A DNA stretch of 64,000 bases, taken from assembly GCA_030386875.1 (NCBI GenBank), contig CM059556.1, forward strand, positions 39,596,964-39,660,963, given 5' to 3'. This DNA is from Morinoia aosen. Its lineage: Eukaryota > Arthropoda > Malacostraca > Amphipoda > Talitridae. Under the pieces are notes generated by a model. It did no database searches and was not told the origin of the DNA. It worked only from the letters and a program-made list of their open reading frames with translations. Shown here in pieces: positions 11,401 through 64,000 of this stretch. The position numbers and the translations under genes were made by a program. Within the stretch, counting starts at the first letter, position 1. Every line of letters begins with the position of its first letter.

Positions 11401-12902
11401 AACAGAGATGCTGCTGATTTCGATGACGTCGAGTGTTGGTTGTAGACACCTTTAATCATTCCCATTGTAATAGGTGGGCCGTAAAAATATTCTTGCGTTG
11501 CACACAAAGTTTGCCAGTTTCTATTGGTGTAGTAACTTTCGTTGTTTATGCATTAAAAGCTTTCGATGACTGCAGTTGGGCGAATAAAAAGGTTATTGAT
11601 GTTCATGCAATGCATGTTTTGAGTAGAGATCAGCCACTTACTTCAGGAATGAAATTCCCGGCCGTTAATCGAAGAGTCCTCCATCCAATTCAGCGATGCA
11701 CTACATCTTCCCGTAAAGTTCTGCGTGACGTCGGCGTTATCGACCACTCCACCTTGAACATTGAAATGATTGCAGCGGTCTGAAAGCCTTCAGCTATTCC
11801 TTCGATAATTTTTGGTTACTTTCTGGGTGCTCGTAGCTTTTAAAGTTGTAGCCATTAGGGAAAATCGCTTCAATTATTCAGTCGAATATTCAAAATTGAT
11901 TAATATTCCCTTTTGCTCTGCAGAATTCTTTTCTTAGTTTCGACTTTCATGCGAAATTTTCTAGCACTGAAATTATATTTCATCAAGAATACGAGTAGAT
12001 TGCAGTAGGTTATTAAAAATGAAGATTGCACTGTAAATCATTTTTATAGTTCAATGTGTTTTCAAACTGTTTTTCTTGGTTTTTGTTCTATTATAACGAA
12101 AACGCTCAATTGTTAAGGAAAACTAGTGCTTCTTGAAAAAGTGTTAAATTTTTTATCTCTCGAAAAAATGCTGAAAGAGAGTAGTATAAAAAGTCCTTGA
12201 AGATATTGCATAACCTTTAACAAGAAGGGGCTTGTAAAATACTGCTTACAATTGGACATAGGAGTAGTAACTAAAATTTCACACCATCGGCGATGTTATT
12301 TTTACGTGTTCACATAATGTTAAATCTAAACGTGTGAAGATAAAGAATTGTAATTAGTTAACTATGTTCTAACAACCGAGATGCTTATGATTATGCTGGT
12401 TGGGAATTTGACTGAATTATTATTTATTTTTTTTTTGCACAAAGGTAAAGTTTATTTCATAAAATCCGAGCATAGTGACACTGGTGATTGAAATTTTTCA
12501 CAGAACTTGACTTATGCTCTATTATATAATTACTTCAAATGTTGTCATTCCGGTTCTTTGCTTTAGTTGTTTAAAATGTTCACATTATTAGAAAAGTTGA
12601 AATCGAAATTCACCCATGGGTAGAACTACGTAGCACTCACTGGTTTTCAATACCCGAATAAATATTTTTCCCATCTCGGAATTCGGCGACGAGCAAACTG
12701 CTCACGAGTCTGTCGTGAAATTACATTCACTAGTATTTTAAGAGAGTACATGTATACGGTTTTTTATACATTCACGTGTTCACCAAAACTTCACTTGCTT
12801 ATTAGAACTTCCCATGCACAAACAGACAGTACATCTAAGCAATTTTTCATTTTGTTAATTTATTGGCCTCTTCATGGTGATTTAGCTGATATATTTCTTC
12901 CA
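11401..12902. other. Intronic, no feature seen
   Basis: AT-rich, with no recognised repeat or exon. The 116-codon open frame at 11,433-11,783 has no similarity I recognise. Confidence 0.45.
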
Positions 12903-13260
12903 GATTAGATTATTAGTTAGCTTAGTTTAAGCCTCCATATCCGCTACAAAGGCGATCCAAAGAGAGGAAGGAATGAGGCACCATTTAGAATGGAGTTAAG
13001 GGAACGCGGAATCTATGCAGAAAGGGCATAGAAACAGTGAGCAAAGAAAGAAGTTCATGAAACAAGATCAAAGTTGAAGAAGAAAGTAGTAGGTGCTGAA
13101 AAAACAGGACAGCAGTGAACCGAAAAAAGATGGTCCATAACAAAACAAAAGCCTATTCTATTTCAACAAAAAGAAAGCCTACCTAACCTTCAGCTCAGGC
13201 CCTCACATGGTCCCCCTGGGAGCGCTCGTAGATACAATAGTTGTATCTCCCTGAGGGGGG
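12903..13260 (-). repeat. Dispersed ~350 bp family, copy G (the only antisense one)
   Basis: Starts AGATTAGATTATTAGTTAGC, includes GGCACCATTTAGAATGGAG, CTATGCAGAAAGGGCATAG, GTAGGTGCTGAAAAAACAGG, CCCCCTGGGAGCGCTCG and ends GATACAATAGTTGTATC. It lies in the last TPD52-family intron, opposite to that gene, unlike every other copy in the window. Confidence 0.9.
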
Positions 13261-13706
13261 ATATATCTTCCATTCTGAAAGGGATGCAAAATTTATCGTA
13301 CCAAAGGATTATAGTCCTACAAACGTGTTTGTGAATTTCTGAGATTGTCGAGTATGGTCGTGTACGTAGGACTTTTTGTTGTGCTAAGTAAAACGTTTTT
13401 TTATTTGTGTGTGCTTTAGAACAGTATTTCCAGTTTAGAGGCAAAATTAATCGAGAGTGAAATTTGTAGTGTGAAATTCTATTTTCTAGTAGCGGAATCT
13501 CGTTAACGGTATCTCACGTTTCATTAAAAAGCTTCAATATATTTCTGTCTTCTAGTCGTTACTTAGAACATCTATTTTACAACATGTATATGAATAGAAA
13601 TTACTGTTATGGAGTGCTCTTGAAATACCGGCTTTATAGAAATTCATTGGATTATTGAAGATAATTTCACAGGAAATTAGAAAATCGGTATATCGAAATG
13701 TGTACT

Positions 13707-13934
13707 TTAACACATTTCCTGCCAAGTGACCCACCGGTGGTCACTTGAGAGATTTTCATAGTGCTGCTAACCCACCTCCAGTCACTAACTCATTTTTTAT
13801 AAATACTTGATGAAAGCTAAATAAAGGCACGATCCAGTTAATGTTTGCTATTTTCAAAGTTGATTACTACAATTGACTCCAAATTTGAATTGAATATTGG
13901 ACTTCAGTTTAATCCATCGCAGTTAACGTGTTAA
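13707..13934 (-). mobile_element. TTAA-flanked MITE, copy 2
   Basis: TTAA at both ends (13,707-13,710 and 13,931-13,934), with CAAGTGACCCACCGGTGG near the left end and ATCGCAGTTAACGTGTTAA at the right. 228 bp, inverted relative to the copy at 556. Sits ~80 bp before the last TPD52-family coding exon. Confidence 0.85.
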
Positions 13935-14015
13935 CACTATTATTGTCCACTCAGATATTTTAATACACGCATTCTCATTTGTGAAAGTGTTTCATGCTTT
14001 CCCTTTTGTTCACAG

Positions 14016-14192
14016 TCGAAGATTCCTGGCGGCAGCGGATCGAATTCCACACAGGACTTCGAGGAAGCATTCAAAGAGGCGGAGGGCGAGAAGGCTGCGG
14101 CTGAGGCCGCTGCTAACATCCCTGCCCAGGACGGCATGGGGGTTGACCCCAGCCAGCAGCAGCAGCCTCAGCAACAGCAGTCCCTGGCGTAG
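14016..14192 (+). CDS. TPD52-family protein, C-terminal coding exon
   Basis: Acceptor TTTTGTTCACAG, then 58 codons and TAG. The read-through SKIPGGSGSNSTQDFEEAFK is the family C-terminal region (insect homologues have a similar NSVQxFEEALREAE segment); it is followed by an Ala/Glu stretch and a Gln-rich tail DPSQQQQPQQQQSLA. Phase 0 agrees with the previous exon. The Q-rich tail may be lineage-specific. I infer from the family that the protein is a cytosolic trafficking adaptor acting through coiled-coil dimers; the coiled coil itself is encoded outside what I can see. Confidence 0.88.
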   Translation, partial: SKIPGGSGSNSTQDFEEAFKEAEGEKAAAEAAANIPAQDGMGVDPSQQQQPQQQQSLA

Positions 14193-16460
14193 AGCTTCAG
14201 GTCAAGAGTGCATGTTACAGGCGTCGAAAAGTTACGGTAGATTCATTTGAGAGGGGGGTAGCAATGGACGGGAAGTTAGCGTGGTGGTGTTAGTAGATGC
14301 GTAACTCTTCGAAAAATTGGTTCCCTCATTAGGCAAGTGGTTCTGACGTGTAGCTTCGTTAAGGGTCATCATCAGGCTTTTCAGCGTGATCTTTGAGAGT
14401 AAGGTAAATCGCACAGCTGTTCTTGAGAGCTTCGGAGTGATGATCCTCAATGAGAGAAGGAAAGTTTGTGTGAGAGTTCGTTGGGAAGCGAGGGGGAAGA
14501 CTAGGGAGAAATGAGAGGGGCAGCTAACGAGGCTTGAATGTACATCATCATTAATTCTCTAGTTTCAGTGCTGATTTTCTGTGGCTTTTAGCTTTTGGTT
14601 CTATAAAAAAAAATAATGAAACTCTGGGAGTAGAAAAGGGGCTCTCGCTTTTTGGCAACTTTCTGGATCTCTTTATAAAAATTTTAGCTGAAGTTTTTTT
14701 GAGTATTCAATAGGTCTGTGAATGCATGATGGATCTTCCTTGTAAACGTAATTAAATCGTGATTCAAATTACAGTAGTCGTGTTGTTGACAACAGTAGTT
14801 ATACAACTTAACTGGTGTCTCATCGCCGAACTGCATACGCGGGACTAATTAAGAAGAGTTATAATTCCCAGGATTTGAATTAATTTTTAGTTGAGTTTTC
14901 TGCAATCTCGGCATTTTTTGAGTTTCATGTTCTAAAATTCCCCTTTTCTTCCTCCCGCTCTGTTGTAAATATTTGTTCCAGGGCCTTTGGTGGAGTCCTA
15001 CCGTAGAGAAATGCGTCAAAAACGGCAGGAAGATTGCTTTGTATTCTATGTCTCCAATACATTTTGTTGATGAAGAATACATCTCTCTAAGTGTGAGGCT
15101 CTACCAAAAGCAGGCGTCATGACTGCATCCACTTATGTATCATTAGGTAGCTGGTCTTCTTCCTGGAGACAATTAGTAGAAGGTATTTTCTCACTTGTAG
15201 CGGAGAATTGTTGTTTGAATTGTAACAGTCGGTTTTACTCGATTTGTCGTTTAGTCTGAATCTCTCATGCTTAGAGCAATAATTGACTTCTGAAGCTCTT
15301 TTCTGTCAAAATACTGCACTGGCTTCGAAACATTCCCATTGTTGTAAATTTGCTCACTTTCTTGTGTTGAACAAGCACGACGTCAAGTGGGTCATTGCCT
15401 AGCAAGAGTATTCGTCGATATATCAGCCTTGGTAAAGTGACGAAGGCCAAATGATTTACAGCACATCGTTCAATATTACACAACAGCAAGCTGCACGAAA
15501 CGTTGGGGGTTGCTCTGTCTAAATTGACTTTGACTTGTGCCACTCATACATTATTTCAGTTCGGATTAGCTATTCCCGTGCAGTGAGCTTTTCCTCTTGT
15601 GTTTTTTGTGCTGTTTTCTGACTGTAGCGTGTGCGACGAAAATTAAATTCACAATTATTTCCAACGCTGTAATCTTGGGTGCTATAGTGGCTTCAACCTA
15701 AATACCTCATCCACTCCATCTCCCTGCGCACTTACATAAATATCTCATTCTTTTCTCGTTCTCATTTTCACCTTGTCTCTCCTTTGCTCTCTTCGGTGGT
15801 CGAAAGAAACCTTTCAGGTCGGCTTACGTCGACGCCTGAGTGTCTTTAATTTGGGGAAAACTTCCCGACTGGAAATTTACTCATACTTTAAAGTGCTTTG
15901 CTTTTCCTCTTATTTGCATTGCTTTTGTTGTTGTTAATTTATCCTCCTGCCTGTAGTTAATTTTTTTGTTTCGTTTGTTAATGCTGACTTTCAAGTTTGA
16001 GACGTTCTTTCTACAATTTAATTTTCGTCAATTTAGTCCCTTGTAAGAATCAAATTTGCTGAGCTATGACTCGAAACTATATGCTGTTGGAACTTCATGG
16101 ATTGCTTGTATTTTGGTGACTTAGCTGTGCGTTCAACACGGGGTTTACATGTGAAGTAGCAGTCGTGCTGGTTCATTCATACACCAAAAGAATTAAACTA
16201 ATTGTCTTCTAAATCTCAGTCGCTTGTTCGTTCAGTTTCATTTCGTAATCGTTCATTGTTCTTGTGGAACTTGCAACTTTGGTTAACGCTTTAACCTACG
16301 TTTTTACGTCTGCCCAAATTCCTTCTCGTTGGTAGATTTGACCGCAGTCAATGGATTAAACTTGTCCTTATTTCTACGATATCCCCTTGTTTTTCAAGGG
16401 CCGCATCAGCATGCCGAGTGTATGTGCTATTTTTGATGATAATAAATAATAATGATGAAT
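14193..16460 (+). other. Probable TPD52-family 3-prime UTR
   Basis: T/G-rich sequence with no further exon or repeat family member. The first clustered poly(A) signals I see downstream are AATAAA at 16,441-16,446 and 16,550-16,555. The exact 3-prime end is unknown and a shorter UTR is possible. Confidence 0.4.
16441..16446 (+). terminator. Candidate poly(A) signal, TPD52-family gene
   Basis: AATAAATAATAATG followed within 30 bases by a T-rich stretch; a second AATAAA lies at 16,550. Position relative to the stop codon (2.25 kb) is plausible but unproven. Confidence 0.3.
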
Positions 16461-19400
16461 TCAAGAAGTCTCCTTAGTTTATTTATCAGGTAGAGGGCCT
16501 TATTATTTTAGTGATGAATTTTAGAAGATATTACTAATGATGAACTATTAATAAATACCATTAATCCTATTGTATCAATTGTAGTGCAAGTTGTTATGGT
16601 TGAGTGCTGTGCAGTGTTTTATGTGTGTTGGCGGAGAAGCAATAACGGTGTCGTGATCTACGAGCTTCAACTTGTATACATTCGTAGTCCTGTCGCCTAT
16701 TCATCGAAGTCATGTAAGTACGATAAGTAGACTAAATCTAAGGTGCTCATCCTCGTTGTATGGTGAATACATCCAAGGTGGACTCCTTTCCTTAAATCAC
16801 TCACTTTTGGAGAGATTCTTTGATTTTTCGCCCCTCAAGTCGCTGATGTATTTTATTGATCAGTATATTTGCCGCATTTATTCATTATCGAAAGATAACA
16901 TGAACTAAAGCTATATTTATTAAGATCGGCATGCGAATTCCTGCTATTTAAATGTGCGATCCGATAACACTGCAGTTTCTCAAAACCTACTGAATGGATG
17001 ACTGATGATGAGATACATGAATGCCAATGGGGTGGGGGACGTTCTTTTTTCAAAATGAGAACTTTTTTCAGTGAAGTTTTTATGAAGTTCACTTTCCGCT
17101 AAGAGGAATTTCCGTCGCATGGTTTTCAACTGAAGACCTTTTTAATTAAAACGAAAACTGGTTTTGGATGAACATTTCTCCCCTATTGAGAGTTACCGAC
17201 ATAAAAACTTTGCATCATTGCTGTAGAGATCACGACGCCGTTATTGCCGTCTCTCTTACTGCCACCTGTTGTTGTTGTTGCGAGTGTCCCCCTGTTTCTT
17301 AATAGGTGTGCGTTGTCTTCTCTCGGCGTAGGCGGTTTGTTGACCTTTCCTTCCTGTCTTTGATGGAATTTGGGCTTCAGGGAGTCGCAAGGTCTGATCC
17401 TGCTTGGCTCATGCGAGCAGATCCTCAAGACTATTCTTGCATTTCCCTTGCCGCTAAATTTGCGCATATCAGTTAAAGCCTTTATTCTTTTTACGGCTAC
17501 CTTTAGAAACGTCCATCTTGCCAAGTATGGGTACGATCAAAGATAATGGCATCTAATTTGAGATCTGGGACCAGTATTTTGAGTTTCGTCGGTTGTGACT
17601 CAATCATGGAAATTTTTGTCTTCCAGTTACTATTGTTCATCCTCTAGAGGTGCATCCAAAGTTTATGATTCTTGTATAATTATTAACTAATATGGTGAAA
17701 AATAACCATGATCCCTTGTACATGTGCTTTTATGAGACAGCTTAAATGGCCAACTGACTTTTTCAAGTATTTAATACGTGGTAAAGGAAAGTCGACCTTG
17801 ACTCGATAGGCTTACATTGGTGTGCAATGCTCCTTCAGTATGGAGGAATGATCTAACGGTTTGAAATGCAATAACTGAGTAATTACTGGTGAGCTCGAAC
17901 ACCGACGCTGAGTATAGGATTTCTTCGGGCTCGCGTATGAATAGCGCGACCTCATCTGGAGGTCTTAAGTTGCGCAATGCGTCTATTAACTACAACACTC
18001 GTGTGCAGTGATTTTTTAGAGAGGTGGCCTTCACCAGTGCAATAGATGATTTTCATTGCTCTTAACAGGTTAGAAAGTCACTTTTCACGTGTTTCAAACT
18101 ATTTAGCAGCACTGACAAAAAGGTGTGCTATCTTTGATGTTCGTTTTTGAGGAAAGAGACTTCTTCCGAAGTTGCAAATGATCCTTTAATGACTTCGTCA
18201 ATCTACGGATTGTGATTAACTTTGCAGCTTTGGGTAAACGAAGTAACTCTCACCTCAATTTACTCGTCAGTCTCGGTATCACTTGTAGGTATCGTTGGAA
18301 GAGTTTCTGCTGCATGCTAGTGTAAGGCGTGACAATGCAAATGTGTGAGACGATAGTCATCCATAAAAGGCTGACCGATGCCGCTAATTTATGCTATAAT
18401 GATGAATAATTACATCCTCTGCGAACGACCACCCCTCGCAATCTTTATATAGCTACATCGTCTTCCTTCCACTTCTAGATATTTTTCTTTCTTTTCGGTT
18501 GTACCTCTCCTTGGATGATAACCAACCGACAGAACTGATTCACCTAGCAGAATGCTTGTTCTGCACAAATAACTACGGCATTAAAAAACTATGCTGCTAT
18601 GCGAAACAACGCCGCACATTACCTAAGGTTGCTATTCTACTGAGCTCTGTTTTACTGGCCTGTAAGCGCTGTAAAAACGACTGCTACCATGGACGTCGTT
18701 AACCTGAAGTTGTAATGTTATTTAAACTCGATGTTACGGGAGTAGATCCTCCTCGCTGTTATCATTCCGCTTCTGAGGTCTTTTATTAACATTAATGGGC
18801 TCTGTGTTTTCTTTGGCGGTCAGAAGTTAGCACTGTAATATGATGCTTCTGTTGTTCTCATTATTGAATGTTTACTACTCCCTAACGCGCTTCACTTCAC
18901 GTGAGTCATTTGGTTTGTCAATTAGCTATCTAGTGGATGAAAATTTTGAGTATCATTAAAATGTTAACTAGTAAACGATTTAGCCTAAATATTACCATTT
19001 CAATCTCCTCCCTGACGCAGCATGCTATAATACTTAGGAATACCTACGTTTATAATAGTGGTTGCGTACCGTGTACACGATTTTTTGGTATTTACTGCAA
19101 CCACTCAATACAATGCATAATTCAAGAACTCGGTTTTTACCAACTAAAGCCTCGCCTAAAGCGACAGCCGAATTCAGATATTGTACAGCCATCAATGAGT
19201 GTCGAGTACTCTGAAGTTCAACAAATTTCATGAACATGAGTAATACGCAGAATTGAGACTTTTTTCGCAATAAACGTAACGTCAACTTGAGGGCAATAAA
19301 CACATTTTTTATGACTTAAATTTCCGTTTTGACCTGGTGAGATTTACAACGAATTGAAATTCTCCGTCTTCGCGAAGACTTCAATCATAACCCTGCAATT

Positions 19401-20592
19401 TTTCTATAATCAAAGAGTAACTTTTACTGGAGCTTAATACTTGGAGAAAGAGTAGCTTCTCAGTTATTCTTGCTCCAGAGATTTAGCCGATGGCATGAGA
19501 ACGTACGACTTGACACGTGTTAATACTTACGCACATTACCGGAAATGTTTTATAACTTGACTGTCTCCAACCCTCTTAAAGAGTATGTCAAATCGGCACA
19601 CACGCTTCTTCAACCATCGAAAGACCGGAGTACATGATCTTCACCGTAGTGAACTATTAATTTTAAACTTGCTTCACCCTCACACGTCCCGCAGAATTAC
19701 ATAAATTCCTATTCCTTGATTGCAACTACACAAATATAAAACGCACTACTTGGTAATTCTTTGGCAGGTAAAAGCCTGTGGTCCATTCAACTGCTCCTAG
19801 CTTATAAAATCAGGCAGTAAGTGGCAGTGTTGAGGTAGTACAGTTATTGACTGCAGCAATGTTATTACTCCCCTACCGAAATGCACAAATGAGCGTAACT
19901 CAACAGTCCGAGTTAGTAGTCTTTTGGATATGACTCTTAATCACTCTACTCAGCTTAGCTGAAATTTTGCTTAGAATAATCAAAATCAACTAGCACCTAA
20001 ATATTTACTCATCAATTATATCAAGACCGTATCGTAACAGCTCCTAGGAAACGTACGACTCGGATCCATGAAATAGAATGAGAAAAATAGGGAAACGACA
20101 TCTAGGGCGTACGAATACTAAAACCACTTCTCAACAACCCTGTTTACGTAAGATGATACAGGATCTAGCAGAGTTACGAGTGATAACGCATGATAATAGT
20201 TCCGATGAATAACTTCCGAAAAGGAATGATTATTACTTCAGCCTCCGGTGAGCAACAAGAGCATTTAACAAATCCTAGTAGCAATGAAAGATTAACTGGA
20301 CATCTCTCTCACCCTCTAGGCACAATCAGCTAGATTTCTTCTTTCCTAGCTCAAAGTTATTTCATTTAACGTTTAAAATTTGTTGAGAAAACAGTGCAGG
20401 CAGCAGAGTTAAGCAAGCAGAACAAAAACAGAGGTATTCCGAGCTTTCACTAGGCGTTTTAAAAAAATGAGAAAACCTTGCTTCTAATAGCCTCGCACTT
20501 AAGTGAAAAACTATGCTTTTTACTCTCTACCACGTAAGATACCTGAGGAAAAAATCAGGAGCCAACAACCCTTTGGCGAGAACGTCGCAGTA
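16461..20592. other. Convergent intergenic region and E(z) 3-prime UTR
   Basis: Lies between the two convergent genes. No repeat family member and no recognisable exon. I saw no canonical minus-strand AATAAA (TTTATT on plus) in the ~1.2 kb just below the E(z) stop, so the E(z) 3-prime end is not placed. The 113-codon minus frame at 17,183-17,524 is not recognisable. Confidence 0.4.
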
Positions 20593-62014
<41,422 letters not shown>

Positions 62015-62024
62015 TGCTTTTAGC

Positions 62025-63399
62025 CTTAAGAATGGCAAGACAGAATAAAAATATCAAATATCTGGGAATTCAAATATTCAAGAGCTGGAAGTTATGCAGG
62101 AGTAAAATATGAATATAAAACATCATTTTCAATACCATCCCTAGAATATTTAAAGCTTTAACATAGAACACTCGACAAAAACAGTAAATTAACCGTATAA
62201 AAATGTATCTTTTGATAGCCTGCACCATGTTTATAGTGTTAAAAGTAATACAGGAGGTAAATTAACCTAGTTGCTTGCATGTTTTAATCACAGTTTTTTC
62301 TGCATGCAGCAAAGTAAAATATTTGAGCCACTAGTGATTTTACATGTCAAACATTTGTAGAAAAGTTACACAAGTTCAGACAAAGAAATTTTAAATTACT
62401 TTTGCAAAAATAATTAGCAGCTAGGCATAGAGCACCATGAATCACATGGTGAAACTACATACACCACTCACCAATAATCAGAATAAAGAATTAAAGTTAC
62501 TACAGCCTTGACACATATGCACAGCTAACCATGATCTCTTTTTTCATCACAAGCAATAAAAAGCATTCCAGGTAGAAGTTTCTAATAACTACCACTAATG
62601 TTAAATGATTCAAAATTGCAATCTGCACTTTCTGGTGCTTAAAAGCTGAATTATGACTCCAAATTAATGGAAAATATTTTACTAATATGGAAACAAATAT
62701 TACCAAAACATCTAATAACTCACTTGTCACATTTCAATTAAATTGTCTTGATGCTCACTGTCACCTGAAGCACATAAGTAATCTAAACATTTTCCTGTAA
62801 TTTGTATCAAACCCATCCATTAAAAAAAGCATTTAATTAAAAATAGTCTAGGTGGTTCAATATTTTGTTTTCAACTCAAGTTACAGAGAATTTTTCTCTA
62901 AATCTAACAATATACTTTACTGCTTTCTAAGTATGTTCCTTTGTCTGCTACAGCTTAGCAGGCAAAAAACGATAAATACTTTCAAGAGATTTTCTTCCAC
63001 TTCAATTATTGCAAAAAAAAATCAACTTCAAATTTCTGCTTATCTGGTATTTTTCAACCGATTTTCACCAATCTACTTGCAAAATAAAGAAAAGAGTCTT
63101 AGCTATAGAAGCACGATCAAAGCATTTTGAATTTGTGTCCTCAAAATATTTTTTTCTGCTGTTAGAAAAATATCTAAAAAAATTAAAAATTGCAATTTTT
63201 TCATTTTTTAAAATCCAACAATAAAATTTTAACAGGACAGATCATACTTTCATAAGCAAGTTGAAGGGTGAAAATTGATTGGAAAATGACAGAAAAAATT
63301 GAAATTTGAAAATTTACCCAAAAATGTAAAAATTGTCATTGACCCAAGAAACACACTTAAGGGAACCATTTTGGGGGGCATCTGGGGGCATCTGAGTCC
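62025..63399 (-). other. Upstream of E(z) coding start, probably 5-prime UTR intron
   Basis: AT-rich, with no CpG-rich or promoter-like segment that I can identify, and no exon supported. The promoter and first non-coding exon are probably outside the window. Confidence 0.4.
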
Positions 63400-64000
63400 A
63401 AAGGTCGATTCTCCCGATTTTTGTTTTTATTGCTTTAAATGAGTTAGAGACATGTCCCCGAATGTCTGTAAAAATATCAGGAACCTACCCCAGAGCTAAC
63501 GTCCCTCCCGGGGGGGGGAGGGCATCCCTCTTACGGACCTTTTTTTTCATTTTTGAACCTAAAGCAATGAAATTTGGTATACTGATAGGAAATGCAATTT
63601 TGAATCATTTATCATCAATGACAAAATGCGATTTTCTTGAAAAGAAAACGGGAAATCATAGAAAACGACATTTTTGGGGGGGTTTTCTAAATGCTTCTCC
63701 TCCTACAGTTTTTGAGCTACAGTAGTGATTTTGGTATCATTGAATGCAGAATAACGTAGACAAAAAAAAAAAAAAAATCTGAAATTTTCAATTTTTTTCC
63801 ATTTCATTTTTTTATATATTTTATCATTCATATTCCTCATCCCCATCCGAATATTTTTTTTATTATTGAATTTAGAGCAATGAAATTTGGTATACTGATA
63901 GGAAATACAATTTAGAATCATTTATCATTCATGACAAAATGCGATTTTCTTTAAAAGAAAATGGGGAATCATAGAAAACGACATTTGGGGGGGGGGGGGG
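63400..64000 (+). repeat. ~310 bp direct repeat with poly-G ends
   Basis: AGCAATGAAATTTGGTATAC, TGATAGGAAATRCAATTT, GACAAAATGCGATTTTCTT and ATCATAGAAAACGACATTT occur at ~63,562-63,677 and ~63,877-63,987, each followed by a run of G (7 in the first, 12 or more in the second, cut by the window end). A further G run follows CCCTCCC at ~63,508. Confidence 0.85.

Noticed and set aside
17183-17524. 113-codon minus-strand frame between the genes
   Set aside because: No recognisable family, no flanking splice or promoter signals; left as unassigned.

Overview
This is a gene-poor, repeat-rich piece of an animal nuclear genome, almost certainly an arthropod. The C-terminal exon of the E(z) gene reads YGPTEQLKFVGIEREME, which I recall as the fly/arthropod form; vertebrate EZH2 has YSQADALKYVGIEREME. 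A LINE fragment at 49.96-51.22 kb resembles elements I associate with decapod crustaceans. A crustacean is my best guess; the species is not determined.

Two genes converge. The right two thirds (20,593-62,014, minus strand) is a complete-looking Enhancer of zeste gene, the H3K27 methyltransferase subunit of PRC2. I assembled 15 coding exons from splice sites. All 14 junction phases agree, and the exons sum to 2,616 nt (871 aa plus stop), with the N-terminal SBD/EBD region, MCSS-type Cys cluster, SANT2, CXC and SET in the expected order. Intron 3 appears to be GC-AG. On the left, the plus strand carries the last two coding exons of a TPD52-family (tumor protein D52) gene at 10,196-10,346 and 14,016-14,192. 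Its coiled-coil exons are not seen here and probably lie upstream of the window.

The rest is intronic or intergenic repeat. (1) A dispersed ~350 bp family is present in about 19 copies; one end carries the palindrome GATACAATTATTGTATC and the other ends in TAATCTAATCT. (2) A ~228 bp MITE with TTAA target sites (piggyBac type) has four intact copies and one decayed copy. (3) A 617 bp element has very long terminal inverted repeats. (4) There is one LINE fragment and one tRNA-derived SINE-like piece. (5) There are many tandem arrays with periods of 20, 25, 26, 28, 35, 36, 61-64, 91, ~105, ~123 and ~1,178 bp. The long ORFs of the window (up to 637 codons) are by-products of these arrays and not genes.

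Three patterns deserve a second look. At five E(z) exon boundaries (exon 6 acceptor; exon 7, 8 and 11 donors; exon 12 acceptor) the neighbouring tandem duplication contains a copy of the splice junction itself, leaving decayed decoy splice sites in the intron; two more arrays begin within ~35 bp of a donor. The dispersed family lies in the sense direction of its host gene in 18 of 19 copies counted by eye, flipping strand between the two genes, and one copy ends 14 bp from the exon 13 acceptor and places an ACTAAC branchpoint-like motif there. Exon 7 is bracketed by opposing copies of the TTAA MITE. No CRISPR array, operon, rRNA gene or intact tRNA gene was seen.
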